This document shows, piece by piece, positions 42,904-54,465 of a DNA stretch of 64,000 nt. How positions within the stretch are numbered: position 1 is the stretch's first letter; each line of letters starts with the position of its first letter. The notes beneath the pieces were generated by a model, which was not told the DNA's origin, searched no databases, and saw nothing but the letters and a program-made list of their open reading frames with translations. The stretch is taken from positions 41,698,501 to 41,762,500 of the forward strand of contig CM075344.1 of NCBI GenBank assembly GCA_037693485.1. Reading direction: 5' to 3'. This DNA is from Kitagawia praeruptora. Its lineage: Eukaryota; Streptophyta; Magnoliopsida; Apiales; Apiaceae. The position numbers and the translations under genes are program-made.

Positions 42904-45900
42904 ACACCTTTGGTAAGGCATAAAATACTTCTCTGTACACAACATTCTGCGTTACGTCAGTAGGTAGGCCAGCTTCATCATCAACAAAAATCTTTAATCC
43001 GTGAGGAGAAGTCACTCGACTTACTGCAACATAAAACTGACCATGTGTAAATACAGATTTCGGCAGATAAAGCCCAACATTTTCTAGAGATTGACCCTGG
43101 GATTTATTTATCGTCATGGCGTAGCATATTTGAAGGGGCATTTGCTTCCTAACCAACTTAAATGGCATCCGCGTTTCACTTGGACTTAATTCCATCCGTG
43201 GAATAAAGTGACGGGTACCAACAAAGGAGCCACATATAACTTCACATTCAACACAAAATTTGAGACACTTGGTAACAATCATTCGAGTGCCATACACAAT
43301 CCAAGAGTTTGATTTAAATTTCTCATAAGCATAACCACAGCACCAACTTTTAACTTTAACTCATGAGATGGCATACCTGCAATGCTTATGGAGTTCAAGT
43401 ATTCTACAGGAAAGGCATTATTTAGATCAGATTCTGTACCTCCAAATTCTTCTGCACTGTCGACACTAAAATATGAAACTGAATCACCAGGAAGCTTTTC
43501 GACAATTAGAGAGTTGAGATGAGACACCGTTTGATTAGTAGGTGTTAGTATTGCTCTCTGGCTCAAATAATTGGAATCTTTGCATTTGTTGATGAAATCA
43601 GGATATGTTGCTTTAATCATATTTTCGACTGAATTTTCATTAGTCAAATCACAAAATTGAGCTGGAATGACTATATCATCCTCAACACAATGCGCAATAT
43701 CATTACCTTCCGGCAAAACTTTACCATCCCCAATATCAAGCACCCACTGCGCAAATTGTTTGAATTCTTCATTTTTCCACATCATTAATCCCTTTATTAA
43801 GCCTCATATTCTGCCTAAGAAGAAAAATCTGACATATTGACCACAATCTTGATCGAGTTATACATGAAGAAACAATTTCACCTCTTTCACCATGAGTAAT
43901 GACAGGAAGTATTTGACGAAAATCACCACCGAGTAAAACAGTAATACCTCCAAAAGGCATATTAGCACATGCAGGATCCACTGATTTTATTATATCTTTG
44001 AGAGATCGGTCTAAACATTCAAAAGCGTAGCGATGTTGTATAGGAGCCTCATCCCAAATGATAAGTTTTGTTTGCTTGATTAGTGCTGCAATATCAGAGT
44101 TATGACCAATGCTGCAAATTGAAAACTCATCAAGTACAATTGGAATTTTAAAACGTGAATGTGCATTTCGACCACCTGGCATCAGAGTTGCAGCAATCCC
44201 AGAACTTGCAACTGGAAGAACTACATCACCTTGAGACCTTAATTTGCATATCAAAGTTTTCCACAAATATGTTTTTCCACATCCACCACTGCCATAAACG
44301 AAAAAAAGGCCACCTTGTTTCTTCTCGACTAATTCTAAAACTTTTTGATATACAAATTTTTGTTCTTCGTTACAGTTCTCCAACAACTTCTTGTACTGAG
44401 TCTCCATCTCACCAATATTGTATTTGGTCTCCTCAATAATAAGATTGTTCAATCCATGATTAAGATAACTTTGTGGAGGCTGTGGTAATTGAGGAAAGTT
44501 TTTTAAACTTTTACCAATTGAACGGAGGAGATCATCAATTTCTGCAATTGACATAGAAAATTATATGAATGGCATGGTTCAAATTTCATCTTTATACATG
44601 CATTGCAACATATGGTTTGTAAAAAAATAGATCACATATGTAAGAGTTAGGAGAATAACCTGCCAAGGCGTAAAACTCTAGTTGTTTGTCATTAAGAATG
44701 AGTTTCTGATCATGAGTCAGGTCCTGCCTCTTTAGTAAGATATCATCTATCATATGTTTTGAATGAGATTCCCATAATAGAGCCAAATCAGTTACTTTAC
44801 AATTAACTATAATATGTACAAAAAGCTGGCGTATTTGAGGAGGCAATCCACCAACTGCACACTGATCCAGTACTTCATGCCATTCTTTATCATCATCTAG
44901 CAAACCATATTCCTTACATGCCTCTCTAAAAGTACTATAACATGTACCATTAACAGTTCTCAGATATTTGAAAGAAGTTGGACCTCGTACTTTGGTTAAC
45001 AACATGCGCAAATACCACACTTCTCCAGAACTATGATGAGTATAAGATATTCGGCCAATTTGAAATCCTCTTTTCCTTTTATTCCATTTTCTTTCACTAT
45101 CATTCCAGACATAGTGTCTAGGAATCTCATCATATGTGTACTGACATGCGTGAACATCAGTCTGATTTAAGACAAAATAAGCTTCCAGTTTGCTCATTCG
45201 CTCCTTTTCTCTTTTAGCAACTTTTTTTAACGAATCATTGGCCCGGAAAGTACAATTTCTTTGACCTGGTAAGTGGAATGGCAAATGCTCTACGGACACA
45301 GTCCGGTGGTGTATGGGAAATCCAAAAATACGATAAGAAGCTTCTGCACCACAAACGTATCTACCGTCAAAGTAAGCGTTTATTTCATCAATCGGTTCAT
45401 CATTACTTTGATCAGTTCTCCTTCTTTTTCGTCCTGTGACTTGAACAGTGGTAGTGTCATGGCCTTTTAGGCAGTACTTAAACAAATACTTGATACTTCT
45501 AGCATGACAACATATTTCGATGTTCATGTGACATTGATATTTCACCAGCAAGTCACGGTTATAAGGAACCACCCATTGATTGTCTAGCAAGGCTTTCCCT
45601 TTTTGTACAGTAATGTTTTGTCTCTGACGCATGTACAAAGGGAAACCACTTTCATCGAATATAGTACGTGGACAATACCTGAAATGGTGTAATTTAAGTT
45701 TAAATTAATAACATGAAAAAAATTATTTTAGCATAATAACTTTGGACCACAACATGACTATGAATAACTGTGGAGAAGAACATAATTACATGGAACACTT
45801 ACTTTTTAGGAAGATGCCGAATACATTTCATAGCTTTCATACATGGAGATTTGGTATTCTGTAGTCCACATGGTCCATGAATCATAAGAGCTTTAATGGC

Positions 45901-48280
45901 AGCATAACCCACAGGATCTGGGATTTCCGCCGAAACAAACTTATCGACATTTTGTTTGAGATACGTTTTAGAGGCACTATCAAGCCAAATCAACATATGC
46001 ACATGCGAAAGTCCTCTCTTTTGAAATTCAACCACATACATGACTGTTAAGAGGAAGTATGTGTTAAAACAAATATGACTGTGGTACAATAAGATAATTA
46101 TTTTTAAAAGTATAAAGGCTTACTTCCAACACAAACACCAAAATAGGATTTCTTTTTTATATCTGTTGTCAATTGCTCAAGCTTCAAGTGAAAGACTCTC
46201 GAAATAACATCTGGGCAGTTTGGTGTTTCACAACCAGGCAGGAATTCCATCATTTTCTGGATTTCTTCCCAAAAGGAGTTGGATGTCATCGTCAAGAAAA
46301 TGTCCGGATGACCAACATGACGACAAACAGCTAATGCATCTTGAAAATTCTGCTGCATATAACGTTTAGATCCCACATATCCAGCTGGCAGGATTATGCC
46401 TTTGCCAATATTTGAAGTACTGGAATCTCCAACCCGAATAGAGTCACATATGTTGTGATATAATTCATTCCGTAAAATAGTTTGATTCTTACGAAAACAC
46501 CACAATCGAGTCTGCTCAATAGCAGAAAAGGCATCAACCACGTATTGTTGAAAAAGGCGGCCACCTAACCGAGCGGTCATACCTGAAAATAAGAAAATTT
46601 TCACTTGTATAAAATAATACAATCCATAATTCCTTCCTTTGACAGATTATGTACACTACTATAGGACTAATAATTTATAGCAAAAATAAACCTTCATTTT
46701 CTCTGACTTGAAGCCTGTAGGAATAATAATCTTTCATTGAAATCTTATCACGATCATTGGTAGAGTCAGGATCTGAACTTTTAAACGGTATCTTGTTATG
46801 GTATCCATCCTCACCATTGGGAAACAATAGTGGATACTGAAGTGACATCAACTTAGGATGAATGTAGGAAACACGATGCAAAGTATCCATTTTACTCTCA
46901 ATAATTATATCGCGATTAGCAGTCGTAGTATCAGAGACACCAACCATCACACCAGCAACATCATCAGATGCAGCAATGTGGTTTTCCCTCCCACTTTGAG
47001 CTCGGCAAACCTTCAGTTAAACTTTTAAATCAACCAAATCGTTATTTTCAAAGCGATCACGTGCCATTCTAAATTCCTTGCACAATTCGTTTGTTTCATC
47101 AAGCATATTAATCAGTCCCTGAACAACTTATGCATCAACATTCTGTTGATCAGCCACGTTCACCCATCGAAGCCTATTATTCACTTCATTACCTGTGTCA
47201 TATATGTAGAGTTGGCAAAATTTTGGAGTGTCACCATCATTTGGTATTAAAGAACCAAAGACATGGTGATTTTGGTCATTCAAATGATAAATATATGGTG
47301 CTCCACCACTATTTATGGAATGATCCACATTCCCACCAGAAGAGGTAAAGGCAAACATAGTATTATATAATCGTATGCTTCATTTAAAAGCAGCACTGGT
47401 ACTTTTTTCATTATACAACTGCATGAGATACGTGGGAGTTGGTAGTGCATCCGGTAGCTTAACCTCTCCTTTTTTGCAGCAAAGAGAAAATATAGGAGTT
47501 TTTCTTGTAACATTCTTGTTGACTCTTTCCTCTTTCCATAAACGTGCATTGCATTTAGTGCATTTCACCGATGGAGCCCCCAATGATGCATATTCCTCTG
47601 GGACAAAACTTTTACGGTGACTTGGTTGTGGAACCCCTTGTCTAGACTCTGTATTATCTGCATGAACATAACATTTGACAAAGTTAGCTTAATGTCATTT
47701 GGCACGTACATGAAGCTTATTACGTTAAATTATACAAAGTAAAATAGATTTAAGAACCATCTGAAAGCGTCCCCTGTTCTTCATTACAGAATTCAACTGT
47801 GAAATTGCATAACAAACAAATTGGTGAGAATCATTCTGATTTTAAATAAGAAATATATAAAAAAAACATTTGTACAAATTATTAATTTTACTAACAATTA
47901 GAACCATCCGAAGAACCATCAGTAAAATAACTCTCTTCAATTATGGAATTTTCTGCACATGTACAACATAGTATTATTACTTGAATAATTAGAAATGTAC
48001 AGGGTTAGGAATTAATCTCTGTATTAAGCATATACATACCTAGTTGATCATGGTATTCATCTCTTGTCTGATCTGAGCTTTTATTGAAATCATTTTCAAA
48101 TAAATTGCGAGGCCCTTCAACAAAGGGTAATGTTGCCTTTCTCTTGTTCTTCTTTGTAGTTGTTCGGCTTTGAGTTGCAATATTAGTTATATCAGACAAC
48201 GGATCAGTGTTCGAAGTAGTTTGTGAAGGGGTTTTCTTGCAACCTATTAGATGTCTCCTGCTAAGAACTGTTAAGTACAA
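42904..48280 (-). pseudogene. Helitron Rep/PIF1 helicase gene
   Basis: The N-terminal zinc-finger-like region reads CTKCNARLW then FSLCC. The Rep part has the HUH motif as GLSHVHMLIWL and the region SIKYLFKYCLKGHD. The helicase has Walker A GSGGCGKTYLW, motif II IIWDEAP, GGDFRQILPV, TINKSQGQSL and FYVAVSRV. Several small introns (for example near 46050-46130, 45690-45795 and 44560-44660) separate exons. Damage: in-frame stops at 47380 (TGA), 47128 and 47017 (TAA), and frameshifts near 43775 and 43285. The natural C-terminus is split by the CACTA element. Rep nicks and rejoins single strands and the helicase unwinds them in rolling-circle transposition. This copy is inactive. Confidence 0.9.
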
Positions 48281-50330
48281 TTTAATAAAACATGTTTCTT
48301 TGTATAATACATGCCCTTAACAAATAGTTTTGTTAATTATAACATACCAGAGTTTGTAGAGTGGGAAGCTGTTCGACATGAGGTATCGTTGATAAGTGGA
48401 TTTTATATCCACTTGGAGCGTTCCATATCGGCTTAAATTGATTGTTTTGGACTCAAGTTTCTTGTAGTTTTGATGTGTTTTGCTTAGTTGTGCAGATTTA
48501 CAAGAATGTCGATTAAGGTGGATGCTTCTGTCGTTTTTGGAGGATTAATTTATTAAAATTCGGATTTCTGAGACGGTTGCGCAGTCTACACTGTTTTGGC
48601 CATATCTGGAGTTCTATAAGTCTATTTTCAGCGATCTTACTGCCCACGCGAAGCTTGGGAGATTTTCTATAATATGGGACTGGTCTAGCATGAGCAATTT
48701 GCGCGGGGTAGGATCAGGTTGCGCGACAAACAGACTGATGGGCGCAGGTTGCACGCGCGCGGTGCTGAAAAATTACAGTTTTTACTATTTTGGCCATATC
48801 ATGAGTTCTAGAAGTCTGTTTGAGGCCCGTAAGCAGTCCACGCGAAGATAACGGAATTCTCTATCATTCTAAAGTGGTCCAGATGTCCAATTACAACTGG
48901 AACGGTCCATAAATACTGAAGAAAAGTCAGCTACGAATTTTCCTTAAAAACAGAATCAGTTTAGGAAACGTATTTTACAGAAATTCTATTATAATTCTGT
49001 TTTGGTATTTTCTTGCTGGGCAAGAATTATAGAGCCTATATAAACACATCCAACCCTTGTAATTTGTATCATTAGGAGTATAACGATTACATATCAATTA
49101 CTTAGATTTATTTGTATCTTTTCATATTTTGTTTTTATCATGGTTTCATCAGATCCCATGATGATGAGAGGTTCAATTATGAACTAATCATTGTCATGGG
49201 ATTCTAACGGATTTATTTATAGAGCTTTAGTATCTTGATGCTTTACAGATCTGTGTGTGATGTATATCTGATATCCTCGTATGGTTATGCTTAATTGTTA
49301 GATGCGTAGCTAACATCTGATTTGTTAATCTCTTGTGAAGTGAAAATGGATCTTGAGATTTAGAACTTGCCATGCTAGCATAGGTTCATGATTGTTTATC
49401 AACATGATTCGTAGTATGAGATGAGAATACTTATATTGCCCTATGTGATCAATGTGGATAACTTGTTCTTCAACCGTTATGTTTTCAAATTCTATAGACA
49501 TATAGGGTCTAAGCATAATTGGTGTCTATTCATCTTCTATCTCTTTTGTGGATGTATGTTTAGTTTGGTATACGTATACTGAGAAGTAGCGTGTACTTGT
49601 TTCGTGTTATCCGATCAGATATCATAACCATTGCATATAGTGATTAAAGGCGTCAGATCTAAGCAAAGTATTTAATGAAGTTAGGATTCCATGTTTTCTC
49701 TTGCAGAAGTAATTTGATTTAAATTCTTGTTAGTTAGTTAATTCTTAGTTTGTTAATTTACTTCCTTAGTTAATTTTAGTTAATTAAAACCCAATTTGTT
49801 ATTTGTCTTAGCAGTGAATTAAAACCATACATTGTTGCATAGGTACAATACTGAATTAAAAACCAGATCTCTGTGGGAACGAACTTGACTTATATCTATA
49901 TTACTTGTGACCACGTACGCTTGCGTGATTTAGTGCAAACAATCGTCAAGGTTATATTTAACATTATTAACTGCAATATACATGTGCATTAAGGTCTAAA
50001 TGTATAGATGTAAGTCGGATTACTCAATAAAGACACAGTTGTCAAATTTAATGCTTACAAAATCCTGATTCCAGAGACAGTGTATTGCTTAAAGTTGGAG
50101 AGTAGTTAATATTAACGTTCTCTTTACCAAAACGAATCTGACTCTGTCTATGCTTCTTGGGCTTATTACCTAACAAAATATAGAGTATAATTACAAACAG
50201 TTGTTCATGCAGCATATACTTCGACCATGACGAAGTACTAACCTTTCATCAAATCTTGAGAGGAAAAAAGATGCCATTCTTGGGAAGAACTATCATCCTG
50301 AAACAATGTACAAAAAAACAAAGTTAAATG
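48281..50330 (-). pseudogene. Upstream exons of the Helitron gene
   Basis: Exon-like pieces with GT-AG borders lie at about 48346-48389 joined to 49947 (interrupted by the solo LTR), 50070-50170 (KPKKHRQSQIRFGKENV) and 50243-50300 (DDSSSQEWHLFSSQDL). Such short basic or acidic exons are common upstream of Helitron Rep domains. I could not fix the initiator ATG. Confidence 0.45.
48390..49941 (+). repeat. Solo LTR of an Athila-related element
   Basis: TGATAAGTGG...GTGCAAACA (1552 bp) with ATCGT on both sides (48385-48389, 49942-49946) and no internal region. It resembles the Athila-like LTR at 24064-25671 in reverse, including the AAGTGGAT/ATCCACTT start, the GATGCGTAGCTAACATCT and CTTGCGTGA motifs, a TATATAAA box near 49032 and a GC-rich block at 48700-48770. 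It is the product of recombination between two LTRs. Confidence 0.9.
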
Positions 50331-50689
50331 ATTTATCGAAAAGAATTAACAACGTAAAGATTAAAGTCGATTATCCAAAAGAATTCACAGCTTCATATAC
50401 TTTAGCCATGTAAATAAAGTTGAATGAATGTGAAGTTTCAGAGTTTGTTTGAAGGTTTGATCATTAAGCTTTGATGCAAATGGGTTTTGAAATTTGAAAA
50501 ACAAAACAAAGGACGATTTAGAGGAGATAAGATAGATACTAATAAGCACAATTACCAATGCTAGAGGCTTTCCTGAGAAGTTTCATTAGCATGAATTAGG
50601 TAATTAGGTGATGCACTTTCATGGCATTTTAAAGAAACTCCTATAATAACATTTCGAAATTTGGCAAAACACAATTCTGAATCTTGCAT

Positions 50690-51240
50690 ATTTAATTTTA
50701 TTACTCAAATCTTGCATTATGAATATGCAAAAAAGATACGTTATTCGCGAGAATGTTCGAGCTAATTTTATAAGAAAAAGTACCCATTTGCATTAAGATA
50801 TGTAATTTATTTCGTTTGTAAGAAACTAAAAAAAAAATATCCTTTCGTTTTGTAAGAAAAAGTTTTAGATTTTAGATTTTAGAATTAGATTTTATTATTT
50901 AGATTTTTAGATTAATTATTTTGATTTTTATCAATTTTTTTTGTAAAAATATTGGCTTCTTAGTTTTAGATTTTAGATTTTAGATTTTAGATTTAGATTT
51001 TGAATTTATTACTCAAATCTTGCATTATGAATATGCCAAAAAGATACGTTATTCGCGAGAATGTTCGAGCTAATTTTATAAGAAAAAGTACCCAGTTGTA
51101 TTAAGATATGTAATTTATTTCGTTGGTAAGAAACTAAAAAAAATATCATTTCATCTTGTAAGAAAAAGTTTTCGATTTTAGATTTTAGATTTTAGATTTA
51201 GATTTTAGAATTTTAGATTTAGATTTTGAATTTTGTTTTT
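50690..51240. repeat. 307-bp imperfect duplication with TTTTAGA runs
   Basis: Two copies start at about 50701 and 51009 with TTACTCAAATCTTGCATTAT and include TTATTCGCGAGAATGTTCGA. Each ends in a run of AGATTTT units. It lies in the 5' non-coding part of the Helitron. Low-complexity runs prevent finer boundaries. Confidence 0.75.
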
Positions 51241-52058
51241 TGTTCTTCATAGGCAATTTCTCGTAAGCAAAGTTGTTTTTTTCGTAGCCAAATTTGTTTG
51301 GGTTTTGGTGCCGAGTATTGTTTAGAAAGCATCAACAAAAGTAGTACACATACCTCCACTTTCAGAACCTTAAAGCCGCACACGTGCGTGCGTTTGGATG
51401 TGCAGTATCAGTTGATACGTGGCTGGCAGGTAAACTTGTAATTAACAGTAACTTTGAGGGCATTTTAAATTTTTGAAGTTAAACTGTAGCAAACACTCAA
51501 CAGGCACTATTATATACATTGATGTTGGTGTAGGTTAAATAAATGTTGCCATTGAAGCTATGACAACGGCGAAAAAACTAACACCCGAAAAATGTTATTG
51601 TTGATATTTTTGAGGCTACGCCAACAATTTTTGGACTTCCTGCAAGCCATCTATGACGTAGTGCATTTTGCTTCTTTGTGTGTATAATTTCAAAGTGAAC
51701 TTGGGATTACTTTCATTTTTTCAATGTTGTACTGCACTTAAGCTATAGAATTTAACGGAGGTGGAGAGGCAGCGTGGCCAATATAGTAAGCCACCTACAT
51801 ATACTTCATACTCGTATAAAATCTTATCATTTATGGCAATGTTAGGAAAATTGACCTTAATATTCTTCGAGAAGGTGCAAAACCTTAAGGCTATACTGAC
51901 CATGTTTAGATATAGACACAGCACTGATTTTATAAATTTTTGGGGCTTCAAAAGCAAGGTTCATTTCTATGACACGATTAGGGAAAGGTCTAGGAATCTC
52001 ATTACCTTGCTAGCTTTGTTGTGGGATTATACAAGTAGAAAACATCTTGCATAATAAT

Positions 52059-52422
52059 TATAGAATGAGAAACAAATATATGAACACACACATAGTAAAC
52101 TGTATATAAACACACAATATAAAGTAAACATACTCTTAAGACTAGTATGATAACTGCTATATATGTACAAGAAGGAAAGCTCTCTTAAACTACATTGTAT
52201 TGCTTTTGTTAAATTAAAACACAGTACATGCTAGTGAATATTAGCTAAACTCATGTAGTGGTTTCCTAAAAACAAGCAACTAATGCCTACATTATCTCCA
52301 CTACTCCTGACTTATTCCATTCATTCCTATTACCACGTAAAAAACAAAGACTTGGTCTAGCCGACAAAACAAAATAAATAAAACAGTTACTTAAATAATA
52401 AGTTTAAGATTAAATTTCAACA
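52059..52422 (-). repeat. 3' LTR of the short-LTR retroelement
   Basis: Matches 53253-53629 with small indels; ends TTTCAACA in plus sense. Confidence 0.87.
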
Positions 52423-52462
52423 ATCACCCCCTTAATCTTAAACTTGTCATCAACCCATTTGG

Positions 52463-52605
52463 TTTTCAACTTAGCCCGTCTGGCGCCTTCTTCATCAGCC
52501 CGTATGGCTTTCAACTGAGCCTGTTTGGCTTTCAACATAGCCCGTATGACTTTCAACATAACCCGTATGACTTTTCTTCACAAGTCCGTATGGCTTTTCT
52601 TCCTT
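52463..52605 (-). repeat. CCCGTATGGCTTTCAAC tandem units
   Basis: Six or seven degenerate copies of a roughly 21-26 bp unit (CCCGTATGGCTTTCAAC, CCTGTTTGGCTTTCAAC, CCCGTATGACTTTCAAC) inside the element. Confidence 0.75.
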
Positions 52606-52875
52606 CCACTTCTTCCTGAGTAGGCAACATTTGCACATTTGCTTTCAACAACACTTAAATAAAACCCACCCTGCATGGCTCAATCACACGGATAGCTCAA
52701 TCACACAGATGTGCCCAACACACACCAGATGCACCTCAGCATTCTAAAACTAACAAACCTACATAATCGCAAAGACTTATATTCTGCCAAACTTGCATTC
52801 TCCACCTCACTGCAACCTGAACTCTATAGATCAGACCAATACGCGAGACCAAAGATGATATGAACTGCTGAGCTC

Positions 52876-53208
52876 TTAAGCCTGGATAGAACAATACATT
52901 TCGTATCGCTTACCAGTACCAAAACCCAAGCATAGAAAGCAATCGACACGTCTCCGACTAACTACAAAAGAACACCCCAATAGCAGCACAGTAGAAAAAA
53001 CTACCATCCCCGTGTTATCACTAAAATCCATTCCACCTTTAACATTTCTCATATACATAACCCCATGATCCTTTCTCACAATGACATGATCATGGCTCAT
53101 AGCCAACACCATCCCAGCCGCCGCAGCTATCGTCGGCATCGTCAAGGCCATCAAATCTCCCACCATCGGCTTAAACATACAACTCCACCATTTCAACAAG
53201 CCGTGCAT
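52876..53208 (-). CDS. 110-residue membrane-like protein inside the short-LTR retroelement
   Basis: ATG at 53208 lies about 45 bases from the 5' LTR; an upstream extension into the LTR is unlikely to be used. The protein has two hydrophobic stretches (LMALTMPTIAAAAGMVLAM, then MVVFSTVLLLGCSFVV) separated by a polar HDHVIVRKDHGVMYMRN segment. It resembles no gag or pol domain. Codon composition is GC-richer and more gene-like than the flanks, so a captured host gene fragment is likely. I do not recognise the family. Confidence 0.5.
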   Translation of the reverse strand: MHGLLKWWSCMFKPMVGDLMALTMPTIAAAAGMVLAMSHDHVIVRKDHGVMYMRNVKGGMDFSDNTGMVVFSTVLLLGCSFVVSRRRVDCFLCLGFGTGKRYEMYCSIQA

Positions 53209-53252
53209 GGGCCGAGCCAGAAGGCCAAGAACTCTTCCACTCTGATACCAAG

Positions 53253-53629
53253 TGTAGAATGAGAAACAGATATATGAACACATACATAGTAAACTGTATA
53301 CACACACACAATATGAAGTAAACATACTCTTAAGACTACTATGATAACTGCTATGTACAAAAGCTCTCTTGAACTACATTGTATTGCTTCTATTAAATTA
53401 AAACACAGTACATGCTAGTGAATATATAGCTAAACCCATGTAGTGGTTTCCTAAAAACAAGCAACTAATGCCTACAGTATCTCCACTACTCTTGACTTAT
53501 TCCATTCACTCATATTACCACGTAAAAAACAAAGACCTAGTCTAGCTAACTCTTTCAAACAAATACAGTTGACTAAACAAAACAAATAAACAGTTACTTA
53601 AATAATAAGTTTAAGATTAAATTCCAACA
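53253..53629 (-). repeat. 5' LTR of the short-LTR retroelement
   Basis: TGTAGAATGAG...TTCCAACA in plus sense, beside the primer site at 53240-53250. Confidence 0.88.
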
Positions 53630-53926
53630 ATAATTAGCAGGAGATGACCAACATATGAAAAGACCATTGCTTGAGTGATTGATAATCACACCAGCCTTTT
53701 TCTTACCCCGTGCAATAATGTTCAGAGCAACATTTGGTATTTAGCCCTTGCACGGGCTCTCTCATATCCATAAACTTCATCGAGATCGAGGAATGTGGGT
53801 GAATGTGATAGTACCACCTGTAGGCGTGCTTCTTTTAACAAAAATTGTTGTTGGATTTCTTTGGGGCTTCAAATAGTGAAGTATGGATCTTTAATCATAG
53901 TTCTCCACCGTTTCGACACAAGATTT

Positions 53927-54304
53927 TGTGTGGCATGGCCAGCATCTCCCTAAATTGGACCGTGGCGCTAGGCACACTAGCTAAGATTAAATGAAATAAG
54001 GTTGCGCCTTGCTACAAGCACCGGGGCTTTTAGTGCAGTAGTAAGCGCCTGATCCTAACAATTGGTATTAGAGCTAGGTCGCGGGTTCGAATCCCATTAG
54101 GCACAGTGTTATCGCAGAAGGCATTTGTGCTGTCATGGGGTAGTGGCGAGCAGATGTTGGAGGGGGGGATTGTGTGGCATGGCCAGCATCTCCCTAAATC
54201 GGACCGTGGCGCTAGGCACACTGGCTAAGATTAAAGGAAATAAGGTTGCGCCTTGCTACAAGCACCGGGGCTTTTAGCGCAGTGATAAGCGCCTGATCCT
54301 AACA
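53927..54304 (+). mobile_element. 378-bp TRIM element with tRNA-like LTR/primer junction
   Basis: Two 134-bp LTRs (53927-54060, 54171-54304; TGTGTGGCAT to CCTAACA) with GATTT duplications (53922-53926, 54305-54309). The 110-bp middle has a primer site TGGTATTAGAGCTAGG from 54063 and a polypurine tract GGAGGGGGGGAT before 54171. No protein is encoded. The sequence from 54023 to 54095 also looks like a tRNA or tRNA-derived SINE head: an A-box-like TAGTGCAGTAGTAAGCGCC and a B box GGTTCGAATCCC about 50 bases apart. Confidence 0.88.
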
Positions 54305-54465
54305 GATTTAAGCTAAACAGCCTCTTCCCAGAAACCCTTATCATCAAGATCTCGTGCCTGACTCCGGCAACATTCAACACATCCTCCAAGGTGGTATTCA
54401 CGATGCCGTTTTCCTGGAGTGTATGTTGAACCCGAGGTTACCTGTGTTGCCGCCAATGCAGTCAT

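Larger units (their letters stand above)
42904..51522 (-). mobile_element. Helitron (decayed) carrying Rep/helicase
   Basis: The minus-strand gene has the fused replication-initiator and PIF1-type helicase found only in Helitrons. A candidate 5' terminus is TCAATGTATATAATAGTGCC at plus 51522 reading leftwards, preceded by A as the A|T insertion rule requires. The 3' terminus (CTRR with a hairpin) was not found. It may lie beyond the B3 gene, which would make that gene a passenger, or in 38167-38504. Insertions within it are the CACTA element and a solo LTR. Confidence 0.7.
52059..53629 (-). mobile_element. Short-LTR retroelement (SMART/TRIM-like) carrying a foreign-looking ORF
   Basis: LTRs of 364 and 377 bp (52059-52422, 53253-53629) with ATAAT duplications (52054-52058, 53630-53634). 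Minus orientation: TGGTATCAGAG primer site at plus 53240-53250 next to the 5' LTR, polypurine AAGATTAAGGGGGTGAT at plus 52423-52439 before the 3' LTR. The internal 830 bp has no gag or pol but one 110-codon frame. The left LTR starts TA in place of TG by mutation. Confidence 0.88.
51720..54465 (-). pseudogene. F-box gene remnant, split by two retroelements
   Basis: On the minus strand an F-box-like segment (EILMIRVSGKRLFSLNLVSK and then RWRTMIKDPYF) lies at about 54350-54304 and continues across the TRIM to 53870. An F-box-associated segment follows (SSNGLFICWSS about 53660, YNPTTKLAR about 52030, VGGLLYWPRCL about 51770). F-box proteins recruit targets to SCF ubiquitin ligases. A TGA follows PYFTI and frames shift several times, so it is a pseudogene even without the insertions at 53927-54304 and 52059-53629. 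The start at 54465 is tentative. Confidence 0.6.

Noticed and set aside
53990..54100. tRNA-derived SINE or tRNA gene
   Set aside because: A and B boxes are present, but 134-bp direct repeats, GATTT duplication, TG...CA ends, primer site and polypurine tract establish a TRIM; no clover-leaf anticodon stem is convincing.
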